Shown: positions 1 through 8,995 of the stretch, piece after piece
How the letters are laid out: each line of letters opens with the position of its first letter
Numbering within the stretch: the stretch's first letter is position 1
From: Oceanobacillus neutriphilus
GTDB lineage: Bacteria > Bacillota > Bacilli > Bacillales > Amphibacillaceae
Assembly (NCBI RefSeq): GCF_014645515.1
Contig: NZ_BMLW01000004.1
Span: 124,001 to 188,000 of the forward strand
DNA length: 64,000 nucleotides
Reading direction: 5' to 3'
Notes under the pieces: model-generated
The model's database searches: none
Told to the model about the DNA's origin: nothing
The model's input: only the letters and a program-made list of their open reading frames with translations
Translations under genes and position numbers: made by a program

Positions 1-100
1 AGGCTTGTGGTAACGGAGCTCTTGCAAATTCTTTTTCTGCTGCTTGCAATAATTTAGCCCTTTTTGAGTCGTTCAAATTAAAAAATGTAGATGTAGGCAT
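1..100 (-). CDS. TetR-family regulator, N-terminal fragment cut by the window edge
   Basis: Reading the minus strand from an ATG at 100-98 gives 33 codons (MPTSTFFNLNDSKRAKLLQA, then AEKEFARAPLPQA) that run off the left edge. The KRAKLLQAAEKEFA segment is the usual first helix of TetR-type DNA-binding domains. A good ribosome site (GGAGGAG) lies just upstream at about 106-113. Three palindromes of one type lie in its promoter region, which fits autoregulation. The ligand-binding domain is outside the window, so the inducer and targets are unknown. Confidence 0.7.
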   Translation of the reverse strand, partial: MPTSTFFNLNDSKRAKLLQAAEKEFARAPLPQA

Positions 101-125
101 ATTCTTGCTCCTCCATAAGCTCATG

Positions 126-203
126 TGACACAATGTCATGTACTCTAATTCTATATTAAGTGACACAGTGTCATAAGTCAATTTATTTCATGACATCGTG
201 TCA
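126..203. promoter_or_regulatory. Three TGACA-N3-TGTCA operators
   Basis: Three 13-bp inverted repeats are visible: TGACACAATGTCA at 126-138, TGACACAGTGTCA at 161-173 and TGACATCGTGTCA at 191-203. All have identical 5-bp arms and a 3-bp centre, starting 35 and 30 bp apart. On the minus strand a TTGACT element precedes the middle palindrome, so a protein bound there would block transcription of the TetR gene. Binding by that TetR protein is an inference from position and symmetry. Confidence 0.7.
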
Positions 204-485
204 CTTTTTTTATAAAATGTGACTATTGTATGTCAAGCAAGCATCAGGTCCTCTATCTTTCATAAGTATTTACTGTTTATCTTTCCTATAAACCATTTAT
301 AAAAAATAAACATCGAATTTATTCTTACATCCTAACGGCCGACTTGATATTTATATTCCCTAGTTATACGATTTCATAACCTTAAAAATCGAACAAAATA
401 TGAGAATTTCTAAAATTTAATTGATTATTTCTCTTCCGATATCATTATCAGCTTTTCCCTTCAAAATAATACCTTAAAAAAATTG

Positions 486-514
486 ATTTCAAATGATATA
501 TTTTCGTGTATAAT
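486..514 (+). promoter_or_regulatory. Candidate promoter of the pot operon
   Basis: A consensus -10 hexamer TATAAT lies at 509-514, about 100 bases before potA. The -35 is weak: TTTCAA at 486-491 gives a 17-base spacer, while the better TTGATT at 483-488 would need 20. The rest of 204-614 is AT-rich without any gene or RNA structure I recognise. Confidence 0.35.
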
Positions 515-614
515 TATTTCGAATCTGATAAGAATGATAGCACTCCTTATGCTCACACGTGAATATATGCAAAGGATTTTTTATTAGATATCTATATGTA
601 AAAAGGAGTCTGAA

Positions 615-1724
615 ATGGCAAAAAAACCAATTATTCAATTCAATCATGTGATGAAACAATTTGACGATGATGCCCCCGTTTTGGATCACGTCAGTTTTGA
701 AATAGAAAAAGGAAAGTTTTATACTTTGCTCGGACCTTCAGGATGCGGGAAAACGACGATTCTCCGTTTAATCGCCGGATTTACAGAAGCGACTTCAGGC
801 GATATTCTTTTTGAAGGAAAAAAAATTAATCATGTGCCAGCTAATAAGCGTCCAATTAATACCGTTTTTCAAGACTACGCCCTATTTCCACATCTTAATG
901 TATATGAAAATGTTGCTTTTGGGTTACGGATTAAAAAGGTTAAAAAAGCAGATATGGATGCCAAAGTTAAAGAAGCACTCAGCTTTGTAAATTTAAAAGG
1001 CTATGAAAACCGGGAGATCGCCGGTATGTCGGGCGGCCAAAAGCAGCGTGTAGCGATTGCCCGCGCCATTGTCAATGAGCCGGCTATTATCCTGCTGGAT
1101 GAACCGCTCTCTGCACTGGACTTAAAGCTCCGTTATCAAATGCAATATGAATTAAGGGAGCTGCAGAGACGCCTCGGGATTACCTTTATTTTCGTGACGC
1201 ATGACCAGGAGGAAGCTCTAGCCATGTCGGATGAAATCTTTGTATTAAACAAAGGGAAAATTCAGCAAAGCGGCACGCCTAACGATATTTATGATGAGCC
1301 GATTAACCGGTTTGTTGCGGATTTTATTGGTGAATCAAATATCATTCGGGCAACGATGATTAAGGACTTTCTGGTCGAATTTGCCGGCAAGCAATTTGAA
1401 TGCGTAGACCAGGGAATGGACCCGAATGAAGCTGTTGAAATCGTCATCCGGCCGGAGGATATGGAAATTACCTCCGTAGAACAGGGAAGCATCCTCGTTA
1501 CGGTTCAGGCCCAATTATTCCGTGGCGTGCACTATGAAATTACTTGTATGGATGATGCACAAAACACATGGCTTGTTCAGTCAACGAAAAAAGTAAATAT
1601 TGGTGAGAAAATCGGTCTTCGTTTCACACCTGAGGACATTCATGTTATGCGGTTAAATGAATCAGAGGAGGACTTCGACCGCCGCCTCGATGCCTATGGT
1701 GAGGATGAGAACAATGCAAAATAA
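615..1724 (+). CDS. potA: Spermidine/putrescine ABC transporter ATPase PotA
   Basis: Cytoplasmic ATPase that powers polyamine import. Walker A (GPSGCGKTT) is at residues 40-48, followed by a Q-loop ([10 protein letters not shown]), a signature with Met in place of Leu (MSGGQKQR), Walker B plus D-loop ([11 protein letters not shown]) and the switch histidine (VTHDQEEA). The C-terminal part (after about residue 240) is a TOBE-type regulatory domain, as in PotA/MalK-class ATPases. The start has an AAAGGAG site seven bases upstream. It is first of four overlapping genes potABCD; the small HTH gene that precedes potA in some Gram-positives is absent here. Confidence 0.93.
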   Translation: MAKKPIIQFNHVMKQFDDDAPVLDHVSFEIEKGKFYTLLGPSGCGKTTILRLIAGFTEATSGDILFEGKKINHVPANKRPINTVFQDYALFPHLNVYENVAFGLRIKKVKKADMDAKVKEALSFVNLKGYENREIAGMSGGQKQRVAIARAIVNEPAIILLDEPLSALDLKLRYQMQYELRELQRRLGITFIFVTHDQEEALAMSDEIFVLNKGKIQQSGTPNDIYDEPINRFVADFIGESNIIRATMIKDFLVEFAGKQFECVDQGMDPNEAVEIVIRPEDMEITSVEQGSILVTVQAQLFRGVHYEITCMDDAQNTWLVQSTKKVNIGEKIGLRFTPEDIHVMRLNESEEDFDRRLDAYGEDENNAK

Positions 1725-2517
1725 AACCTTCCGTAACTTGTTTATGCTCCCATATGCACTGTGGATTATTATATTTGTTATTGCACCGATTCTTTTGGTT
1801 GTTTACTTTTCATTTTTTGATATTAATGGAAATTTCTCTTTAACCAATTATAAAAACTTTTTTACTGCAACTTATTTGCAAATGACCTTAAACTCGTTCT
1901 GGTATGCTTTTTTGATAACCGTCATTTCGCTGCTCATAGCATATCCGACAGCCTATATTTTGACGCGTACCAAGCATAAACAGCTATGGCTTCTGCTCAT
2001 TATTGTTCCTTCCTGGATCAATTTATTATTAAAAGCCTATGCCTTCATTGGAATTTTTGGCACGCATGGAGCTGCCAATCGATTTTTAGAGTGGGCCGGC
2101 ATTGGATCCAGACAGCTTCTATTTACCGATTTCAGCTTTGTATTTGTTGCGGTGTATATTTTTATTCCGTTTATGATTTTACCTATTTTTAATGCCCTGG
2201 ATAAATTAAATCCCAGCCTGCTTTATGCAGCAAGTGATTTGGGAGCATCTAAATGGACAACATTCCGGAGAGTTATTTTCCCGTTGACATTGGACGGTGT
2301 CAAATCAGGCTGCCAGGTTGTTTTTATTCCGGCATTGTCCCTGTTTATGCTGACACGGCTTATCGCCGGAAACCGGGTAATTACGCTGGGGACAGCGATT
2401 GAGCAGCAGTTTCTCGTGACACAGAACTGGGGCATGGGCGCAACTATCGCTGTATTTTTAATTATTATCATGGTCGGCTTTATGGCGCTGACTTCGATCA
2501 GAAGGAGAGGTGTGTAA
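1714..2517 (+). CDS. potB: Spermidine/putrescine ABC transporter permease PotB
   Basis: Integral membrane subunit of the polyamine importer with about six hydrophobic segments. It carries the cytoplasmic coupling (EAA-like) loop near [21 protein letters not shown] chose ATG 1714 ([10 protein letters not shown]) because GGTGAGG lies nine bases upstream and the hydrophobic N terminus follows directly. This start overlaps the end of potA by 11 bases, which suggests translational coupling. An in-frame start 57 bases upstream would add a non-conserved tail inside potA. Confidence 0.9.
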   Translation: MQNKTFRNLFMLPYALWIIIFVIAPILLVVYFSFFDINGNFSLTNYKNFFTATYLQMTLNSFWYAFLITVISLLIAYPTAYILTRTKHKQLWLLLIIVPSWINLLLKAYAFIGIFGTHGAANRFLEWAGIGSRQLLFTDFSFVFVAVYIFIPFMILPIFNALDKLNPSLLYAASDLGASKWTTFRRVIFPLTLDGVKSGCQVVFIPALSLFMLTRLIAGNRVITLGTAIEQQFLVTQNWGMGATIAVFLIIIMVGFMALTSIRRRGV

Positions 2518-2518
2518 T

Positions 2519-3322
2519 ATGGAGAAAAAATCTTCTTCGCTTGCTAATCTTTTTTTGCTGTTTATCTTTTTTATTTTATACGCACCTATCTTTTATCTGA
2601 TTTTCTATTCCTTTAACAGCGGTGGCACCATGAGCCATTTTGAAGGATTTACATTTGACTGGTACCGCGAATTATTGCATGATACCCGGCTGTTAATTAT
2701 CGTCTTAAATACGGTCGTAATTGCTTTATTATCTGCACTTATTGCTACAATAACAGGTGTACTCGGCGCTATCGGGATACGCTCCTATAAACGGAGACAG
2801 ACTAGAAATACATTGCTTTCATTAAACAATATTCTCATTGTCAGTCCAGATGTTATTATGGGGGCAAGCTTTTTGATCCTCTTTACCATGGCAGGGGTCC
2901 GGCTCGGATTTTACTCTGTTCTTTTATCTCATGTTGCATTCAGTATTCCGATTGTTGTATTGATGGTTTTGCCAAAGCTGATGGAGATGTCGTCCTCCTT
3001 AGAGGATGCAGCACGCGATTTAGGAGCAAGCCATTGGAATGTACTGACGAAGGTAACACTGCCATATATAGCACCAGGCATTTTTGCCGGTTTCTTTATG
3101 GCTTTAACGTACTCCTTAGATGATTTTGCAGTGACCTTCTTTGTGACCGGAAATGGATTTTCAACACTGTCTGTAGAAATCTATTCCCTGGCAAGAAGAG
3201 GTGTTTCCTTAAATATTAATGCACTATCCACACTGATGTTTGTTATTACTGTCATCTTTGTTGTTGTCTATTATTACCTGGCAAGCCGCTCAGGTACAAA
3301 GGGGGCGAACCTTAGACGATGA
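2519..3322 (+). CDS. potC: Spermidine/putrescine ABC transporter permease PotC
   Basis: Second membrane subunit of the polyamine importer, with about six membrane segments and an EAA-type loop around EDAARDLGASHWNVLTKVTLP. The start at 2519 (MEKKSSS) follows the potB stop by one base and has an AGAAGGAG site upstream. PotB and PotC form the translocation channel that receives substrate from PotD and docks on PotA. The 3' end overlaps potD by four bases (ATGA). Confidence 0.9.
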   Translation: MEKKSSSLANLFLLFIFFILYAPIFYLIFYSFNSGGTMSHFEGFTFDWYRELLHDTRLLIIVLNTVVIALLSALIATITGVLGAIGIRSYKRRQTRNTLLSLNNILIVSPDVIMGASFLILFTMAGVRLGFYSVLLSHVAFSIPIVVLMVLPKLMEMSSSLEDAARDLGASHWNVLTKVTLPYIAPGIFAGFFMALTYSLDDFAVTFFVTGNGFSTLSVEIYSLARRGVSLNINALSTLMFVITVIFVVVYYYLASRSGTKGANLRR

Positions 3323-4395
3323 AAGCTTTAAACCGTTTGTTTCTGTCTATTCTTGCTGTTTCCATTGTCTTATTAATTATTATCAACCGGCTGAATGCCG
3401 CACAAGGCTTTTCCGGCGACAATACGCTGACAGTGTATAACTGGGGCGACTATATTGACCAGGATGTCATTCAGCAATTTGAAGAGGAGACAGGAATCAC
3501 CGTTATTTACGAAACATTTGATTCCAATGAGGCGATGATGACCAAAATTGAGCAGGGCGGCACAACGTATGATATCGCCGTTCCTTCAGAGTATACGATC
3601 GAAAAAATGGCAGAAGAAGATCTGCTCTATGAGCTGGATCACGATAAAATTCCAAACCTGCAATATATTGATGATCGCTTCTTAAATCTGCCTTTTGATG
3701 AGAATAATCGCTATTCAATCCCTTATTTTTGGGGAACAGTAGGTATTATATTCAACCCGGAACTGCTTCCAGAGGGGATCGAAATAACAGGCTGGCATGA
3801 TTTATGGGACCCGCGCCTGGAGAATCAAATTCTGCTTGTTGACGGAGCCAGAGAAATTATCGGCATGGGCTTAAACACACTCGGCTATTCTCTGAACGAT
3901 ACAAATCCTGTGCATCTATATGAAACATTGGATCATTTGGAAAAGCTGACTCCAAATATCCGTGCTATTGTCGGGGATGAGAATAAAATGCTGATGGTGA
4001 ATAACGAAGCCGCCGTAGCAGTTGGCTGGTCCGGAGATGCTGCAGATATTATGGGGGAAAATGAGGCAATGGACTATGTTGTTCCTGAGGAAGGCTCTAA
4101 TCTTTGGTTTGATAATTTTGTTATTCCTAAAACAGCCAAAAATATTGATGGTGCACATGAATTCATTAACTTTATGCTGGACCCTGAGGTTTCTGCGCAG
4201 AACACAGAATATGTCAGCTACTCTACGCCCAATAAGGAAGCTTTAAAATATATGCCTGAAGAAATGGTAAATGATGAGCGCTTTTATCCGGATGCTGCAT
4301 TAACGGATAAGCTTGAGGTTTATGAAAATCTCGGGAAGGAAAATCTGGCGTTTTATAATGAGCTGTTTTTACAGTTTAAGATGTACCGGAAGTAA
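3319..4395 (+). CDS. potD: Spermidine/putrescine-binding protein PotD
   Basis: Extracellular polyamine-binding subunit of the PotABCD importer. After a 27-residue hydrophobic N terminus comes the family hallmark TVYNWGDYID, then the two-lobed binding-protein fold with aromatic binding-site segments such as IPYFWGTVGI and VAVGWSGDA. There is no lipobox cysteine, so the protein is probably held by an uncleaved signal anchor or released, as I recall for streptococcal PotD. It overlaps potC by four bases and ends the operon. Confidence 0.92.
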   Translation: MKALNRLFLSILAVSIVLLIIINRLNAAQGFSGDNTLTVYNWGDYIDQDVIQQFEEETGITVIYETFDSNEAMMTKIEQGGTTYDIAVPSEYTIEKMAEEDLLYELDHDKIPNLQYIDDRFLNLPFDENNRYSIPYFWGTVGIIFNPELLPEGIEITGWHDLWDPRLENQILLVDGAREIIGMGLNTLGYSLNDTNPVHLYETLDHLEKLTPNIRAIVGDENKMLMVNNEAAVAVGWSGDAADIMGENEAMDYVVPEEGSNLWFDNFVIPKTAKNIDGAHEFINFMLDPEVSAQNTEYVSYSTPNKEALKYMPEEMVNDERFYPDAALTDKLEVYENLGKENLAFYNELFLQFKMYRK

Positions 4396-4403
4396 ATGAT
4401 AAA

Positions 4404-4700
4404 TTATTTTGATGCTTTGATATATCTCTTTAACGCTTGATAAAATTGTTCTCTTGTTCCGATTAAGATAATGATAACATTATTGCCATTTATCATCTCG
4501 ATCTATCGTATAAGCAATCTCATAATTGGTTCGTTGATGATATATGTCATAACCAAAAATATCAGCTAAATTCCTTTCTTTTTTTCGCCTGTTTGAAGGG
4601 GATTTAGCTGAATTTCTTTAAAAGCTTCTTTAAATTTCTGTTTCAAGGACTTATCTTTCAATTTTTTAATATATTTAGTGGTTTGAGGTGAAACGATCAA
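4404..4700 (-). pseudogene. Broken RelE/ParE-type toxin gene
   Basis: The minus strand encodes a toxin-like protein in three frames. First comes IVSPQTTKYIKKLKDKSLKQ with KFKEAFKEIQLNPLQTGEKKKG and a stop. Then, in another frame, comes DLADIFGYDIYHQRTNYEIA with YTIDRDD. Back in the first frame is NGNNVIIILIGTREQFYQAL with KRYIKASK and a stop at 4404. The LADIFGYDIYHQRTNYEIAY and GTREQFYQALKRY segments are typical of RelE-superfamily mRNA interferases. One base is missing and one is gained, so no functional product is expected. Its 5' end overlaps the stop of the Nudix gene, and no antitoxin gene is visible. Confidence 0.75.
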
Positions 4701-5257
4701 CTCATACTTTGTCTCAATTTTTCTATCAATATTTTTAATCCGGTATTATCTATGTTCTTTATATGTACCCAGGCAACTTTATTATTCTCTATGTTTCCCG
4801 GTATAACATCCGTGTTCACTTTCACGATATATCTGAAATCGTAATGCTGATGATCTCCCTCCCCCTTTTTCGGATTGGCAGGAATCGGATGAATATCAAT
4901 ATCTAAAGGGACAAGAAAATCTGCTGCATCCACTCCCCCATCCATTCCTGTTTCTTCCTTCAGCTCTCTGACAGCTGATTCAATTGGTCTTTCCCCCGGG
5001 TCTACATGGCCACCCGGCTGCAGCCATTTTTTTAAGTTTTGATGAAGCATCATTAACATATAATCAGGATCAGATTCTTTTAATATAATTGCGCTTGCAG
5101 TGATATGTCCCGGAAGTGATTTTCTCGAAAAAATATCTGTGTTATTTTCGTTAAGCTGATGAATAAGTGGTGCTAGTCTTTCCTGCTCTTCAGGATAAAG
5201 AGATAAATAATTTTCTACCTGTTTTTTGATTTCATCTGTAACTACACTCGATTGCAT
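4697..5257 (-). CDS. Nudix hydrolase
   Basis: Protein of 186 residues with a complete Nudix box, GHVDPGE-x7-RELKEETGM, which binds the divalent metal and cleaves a nucleoside-diphosphate-linked substrate. About 65 residues precede the Nudix core. The substrate cannot be read from the sequence. The start MQSSVV at 5257 was preferred over one 15 bases upstream because GGAGGAGG sits 5-7 bases before it. It stands alone on the minus strand, downstream of the htpG terminator, with a toxin pseudogene directly after it. Confidence 0.85.
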   Translation of the reverse strand: MQSSVVTDEIKKQVENYLSLYPEEQERLAPLIHQLNENNTDIFSRKSLPGHITASAIILKESDPDYMLMMLHQNLKKWLQPGGHVDPGERPIESAVRELKEETGMDGGVDAADFLVPLDIDIHPIPANPKKGEGDHQHYDFRYIVKVNTDVIPGNIENNKVAWVHIKNIDNTGLKILIEKLRQSMS

Positions 5258-5373
5258 ATAATCCTCCTCCATTGGAATATAAAAGAAATTATGTTAGTTT
5301 CATTTTAACATTCAGAATTCACTAAATAAACAATTCATTTCTACTTAGATTCAAAAATACTGATCAATGAATG

Positions 5374-5418
5374 AAAAAACATCGTGCAGAGAAGTAACCT
5401 CTAACACGATGTTTTTTA
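5374..5418 (-). terminator. Terminator after htpG
   Basis: Inverted repeat AAAACATCGTG / CACGATGTTTT with an 18-base loop and a T run on the minus strand, starting five bases after the htpG stop. Confidence 0.8.
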
Positions 5419-5422
5419 AGAA

Positions 5423-7300
5423 TCAAACCATAATCTTACTCATATCATTCGTAAACGCCACCGGATCTTCAATCGGCAGCCCTTCAATCAATAATGCCTG
5501 GTTATAAAGCAGGTTTGTATATAATTCTAATTTATCCTGATCATTACCCTGCGCTGCTTCGAGTGCTTTAAAAATGCTGTGATCTACATTAATTTCAAGC
5601 ACTTTATCCGCTTTAATCTGCTGGTCATCCGGCATCGCATTAATAATTTTCTCCATTTCCAGAGAGATCTCGCCATCTGCAGAAAGGACAACCGGATGTG
5701 ATTTCAGACGTTTGGAAGCTCGTACATCCTTTACTTTATCTCCGAGAACCTCTTTCATTGCTTTGAACAGTTCGTTATGACTTTCTGTTTCTTCCTTCTC
5801 TTCCTCTTTATTATCCTCTTCAATACCAAGGTCTCCGCTGGAAACAGAACGGAATTCCTTCTCCTGATATTTCATCAGCATTTTAATTGCGAATTCATCA
5901 ATCTCATCTGTGAAATAAAGGATTTCATAGCCTTTATCGGCAACGATTTCTGTCTGTGGGAGTTTTTCAATACGCTCATTGGAATCTCCGGAAGCATAGT
6001 AAATATACTTTTGGTCTTCCGGCATGCGTGATACATACTCCTCTAAAGTTACCAGCTTCTTCTCCTTAGAAGAATGGAACAGAAGCAGATCCTGCAGTTC
6101 TTCTTTATGCTGGCCAAAATCACTGTAAACGCCAAATTTAATTTGCTGACCAAATGCTTTAAAGAATGTTTCGTATTTCTCTCTGTCATCGCGCAGCAGG
6201 CTGAGCAGCTGCTGTTTTATTTTCTTATGAATATTTTTCGCAATGATTTTCAACTGGCGGTCATGCTGCAACATTTCCCTGGAAATATTTAAGGATAAGT
6301 CCTCGGAATCAACCATCCCTTTCACAAAGCTGAAATAATCAGGCAGTAAATCTGCACATTTTTCCATAATCAATACACCATTCGAGTACAGCTCCAGACC
6401 TTTTTCATATTCTCTGGAGTAGTAATTAAACGGTGCCTGCTCCGGAATAAACAAAATAGCATTATAACGGACGGTACCATCTACATTGATATGGATATGA
6501 CGTAATGGCTGATCAAATCCGTAATGTTTTTCCTGATAGAAGTTCTGATAATCCTCATCTGTCAGTTCGCTCTTATTTTTCTTCCAGATTGGAACCATTG
6601 TATTGAGCGTCTGTTCTTCAATGACATCTTCATACTCATCTTCTGTACCCTCTTTTAATTTGCTTTCGGTCACATCCATTTTAATCGGGTAGCGAATAAA
6701 ATCAGAATATTTCTTTACAATTTGTTTTAATTTGAATTCGTCTAAAAATTCATCATAATTTTCTTCGTCTTCATTTTCTTTTATTTCAAGAATAATCTCT
6801 GTTCCAACTTCTTCACGCTCAATTGGTGTAATTGTATAGCCGTCTGAGCCCTGTGAAACCCATTTATACCCTTCTTCACTATCAATTGATCTTGTAAGTA
6901 CTGTTACTTTATCCGCCACCATAAATGCAGCGTAGAAGCCGACACCAAATTGGCCGATAATATCATGGCCATCTTTAATTTCATTTTCAGATTTAAAGGT
7001 GTGCGAGCCGCTTTTCGCAATCACCCCAAGGTTATTTTCCAGCTCTTCCTTTGTCATTCCGATACCTGTATCAATAACTGTCAATGTACGAGTATCCTTA
7101 TTCGGAATCAGTTTAATATAGTAGCTGCTCTGGTCAAACGTTAAAGAATCGTCTGTTAGTGCTTTATAATAAATTTTATCAATCGCATCACTTGCATTTG
7201 AGATTAATTCACGCAGAAAAACCTCCCGTTGTGAGTAGATTGAATTGATCACCATATCTAATAACTTCTGTGATTCTGCTTTAAATTTACGCTTTGCCAT
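5423..7300 (-). CDS. htpG: Molecular chaperone HtpG (Hsp90)
   Basis: Bacterial Hsp90, a cytoplasmic dimeric ATP-dependent chaperone of 625 residues. The N-terminal GHKL ATPase domain shows [25 protein letters not shown] and [13 protein letters not shown], the nucleotide-binding motifs of the family. The middle domain ([16 protein letters not shown] type: [16 protein letters not shown]) and the C-terminal dimerisation domain are complete. I chose [10 protein letters not shown] at 7300, behind GGAGAGG, rather than a start 42 bases upstream that would translate half of the CIRCE element. In B. subtilis htpG is not an HrcA target, so the CIRCE upstream is notable. Confidence 0.96.
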   Translation of the reverse strand: MAKRKFKAESQKLLDMVINSIYSQREVFLRELISNASDAIDKIYYKALTDDSLTFDQSSYYIKLIPNKDTRTLTVIDTGIGMTKEELENNLGVIAKSGSHTFKSENEIKDGHDIIGQFGVGFYAAFMVADKVTVLTRSIDSEEGYKWVSQGSDGYTITPIEREEVGTEIILEIKENEDEENYDEFLDEFKLKQIVKKYSDFIRYPIKMDVTESKLKEGTEDEYEDVIEEQTLNTMVPIWKKNKSELTDEDYQNFYQEKHYGFDQPLRHIHINVDGTVRYNAILFIPEQAPFNYYSREYEKGLELYSNGVLIMEKCADLLPDYFSFVKGMVDSEDLSLNISREMLQHDRQLKIIAKNIHKKIKQQLLSLLRDDREKYETFFKAFGQQIKFGVYSDFGQHKEELQDLLLFHSSKEKKLVTLEEYVSRMPEDQKYIYYASGDSNERIEKLPQTEIVADKGYEILYFTDEIDEFAIKMLMKYQEKEFRSVSSGDLGIEEDNKEEEKEETESHNELFKAMKEVLGDKVKDVRASKRLKSHPVVLSADGEISLEMEKIINAMPDDQQIKADKVLEINVDHSIFKALEAAQGNDQDKLELYTNLLYNQALLIEGLPIEDPVAFTNDMSKIMV

Positions 7301-7325
7301 GACATTCCCTCTCCTTTTTCTTTTT

Positions 7326-7352
7326 TTAGCACTCTTGCACACAGAGTGCTAA
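7326..7352 (-). promoter_or_regulatory. CIRCE element (HrcA operator) upstream of htpG
   Basis: TTAGCACTC (7326-7334), nine bases, GAGTGCTAA (7344-7352): an exact match to the CIRCE inverted repeat bound by the heat-shock repressor HrcA. It lies just downstream of the predicted transcription start and 26 bases before the htpG start codon, a classic position for HrcA repression. Confidence 0.95.
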
Positions 7353-7365
7353 ACCTCTATTACAT

Positions 7366-7394
7366 GTAATACCATATTCTATTTTAACTGTCAA
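7366..7394 (-). promoter_or_regulatory. SigA-type promoter of htpG
   Basis: Minus-strand TTGACA (7394-7389), a 17-base spacer and TATTAC (7371-7366). The start of transcription would fall near 7358, immediately before the CIRCE element. Confidence 0.75.
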
Positions 7395-7458
7395 TATTAG
7401 TCGCATCTAGACCCAACAACATGTATAATAGAAACCATATAGAAGAGGAGGGGTCTCG

Positions 7459-8169
7459 ATGCTTCATGAATGGTTAAAAGATTCCAAGCATACCGTTATT
7501 TTCACTGGTGCAGGAATGTCTACGGAAAGTGGACTGCCTGATTTTCGTTCAACAAACCGAGGAATTTGGAGAAAAAAAGACCCGGGCAAAATCGCAAGCG
7601 TGGATGCCTTAAATCATCACGTAGAGGATTTTACCGAATTTTATCGGGAGCGTGTTCTAGGTGTAAAAGAATTCGGTCCGCATAAAGGCCATCAAATTCT
7701 TGCCGATTGGGAGAAGAATGGACTTATTCAGGCCATCATTACTCAAAATGTAGACGGCTTTCACCAGGCTGCAGGCAGCGAGCATGTTCATGAGCTTCAT
7801 GGAACGCTGCAGAAGCTTCATTGCCAGAGTTGCGGAAAAGTTTATGACAGCTCTGCTTATGTAGATGAAGATTACTACTGTTCCTGTGGTGGAATACTCA
7901 GACCTTCTATTGTATTATTTGGAGAAATGCTTCCTGAGGATGCCTTCTCTGCTGCTTTTGAACTTGCAAAGCAGGCTGATTTATTTATTGTGCTGGGATC
8001 CTCCCTATCCGTAACGCCTGCCAATCAATTTCCGGAAATCGCAAAACAAAATGGTGCCAAGCTCGTCATTGTGAATCAGGAGAAAACACCATTAGATAAT
8101 TATGCAGATTTAGTTGTATTCGACCGGAAGATTGGAGCTTATTTAGAGGAAACGAATAAATTATTATAA
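7459..8169 (+). CDS. NAD-dependent protein deacylase, sirtuin family
   Basis: Sir2-type enzyme of 236 residues that removes acyl groups from lysines using NAD+. Visible motifs are the NAD-binding GAGMSTESGLPDFRS, TQNVDGFH, the catalytic histidine in HELHGT, a zinc site (CQSC and CSCG), FGEMLP, and the Rossmann-fold segments GSSLSVTPA and VNQEKTPLDN. It corresponds to the B. subtilis SrtN class. The start has GAGGAGGGG upstream. It is monocistronic, divergent from htpG with the CIRCE promoter region between them, and ends in a convergent terminator. Confidence 0.93.
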   Translation: MLHEWLKDSKHTVIFTGAGMSTESGLPDFRSTNRGIWRKKDPGKIASVDALNHHVEDFTEFYRERVLGVKEFGPHKGHQILADWEKNGLIQAIITQNVDGFHQAAGSEHVHELHGTLQKLHCQSCGKVYDSSAYVDEDYYCSCGGILRPSIVLFGEMLPEDAFSAAFELAKQADLFIVLGSSLSVTPANQFPEIAKQNGAKLVIVNQEKTPLDNYADLVVFDRKIGAYLEETNKLL

Positions 8170-8175
8170 AAAAAC

Positions 8176-8213
8176 AAAAGGCAAGGAAGCGTTTGGCGCC
8201 TCTCTTGCCTTTC
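8176..8213. terminator. Convergent terminator between sirtuin gene and ypjP
   Basis: AAAGGCAAG / CTTGCCTTT inverted repeat seven bases after the sirtuin stop, with T-rich flanks on both strands. Confidence 0.6.
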
Positions 8214-8238
8214 TTAATATAAAAAAATAATTTTGTTA

Positions 8239-8835
8239 TTATGCCATCCATTTCGGCGGTGTATTCTTATCCCAATAGATATCTCCGATGTGATGATGCT
8301 TTTGGAATCTGTCTTCATTTAAATGATAATGAAAGTTAAAATAATGTCCTTCTAATGGACGGTTTTCACGACGGACATGAAACTTTACCAAGGTTTCATT
8401 CGTTTCGTTATTGGAAACATTAAAGATTCGCTCTCCATAGCCTTCCGAAGGCTTTTCCGTAATAGCAATATCTTTATATTCCTCAGAATGTTCAACAAGA
8501 TCTGCAAGCAATGTTTCCATCTGCGGCAAAATAACTGCAGCAAATTCGTTTTCTACTTTATCCGTGATTCTTGGTCCAAACTTCTCCAGGCTCAATTCTT
8601 TTGCCTCTTTATGCAGATGTTCCAGATAAGCTTCTCTCGGATTCTCTACAATATATGATTGGGTGGTCTCTTCAATAACAGATGTAGTTTCTATGTCAGA
8701 TGAAGAAGATAGATTGCTGTCATCCCGCTTATCTGCATCGACTTCTAATAGATTGGTCGGAGTATAAATACCCAATGTTAAGATTGTTATAAATACGACT
8801 GCTATTTTTCTCCACCAGAACTTCATCTGCTTCAC
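8239..8835 (-). CDS. ypjP: YpjP-like protein
   Basis: Protein of up to 198 residues with an N-terminal hydrophobic segment (about residues 8-27), so probably secreted or membrane-anchored. The C-terminal half contains KFHVRRENRP, YFNFHYHLNEDRFQKHHHIG and IYWDKNTPPKWM, which I recognise from B. subtilis YpjP. Its function is unknown. The start is ambiguous: a GTG at 8835 or an ATG three codons later at 8826, neither with a strong ribosome site. It is alone on the minus strand. Confidence 0.8.
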   Translation of the reverse strand: MKQMKFWWRKIAVVFITILTLGIYTPTNLLEVDADKRDDSNLSSSSDIETTSVIEETTQSYIVENPREAYLEHLHKEAKELSLEKFGPRITDKVENEFAAVILPQMETLLADLVEHSEEYKDIAITEKPSEGYGERIFNVSNNETNETLVKFHVRRENRPLEGHYFNFHYHLNEDRFQKHHHIGDIYWDKNTPPKWMA

Positions 8836-8995
8836 CCATCTTCCGTATCCGTTTTCTTTATTTTACCATGAATCTATTCATTGTCTATCCAACCATTCTA
8901 CTTTTTTCAATTTTATAGACAATATTGTTATACCAAACATCCTATTTATACATTATTTCACAAACTGTTTATATCTTACAGGAAGCTCTCTGCCA

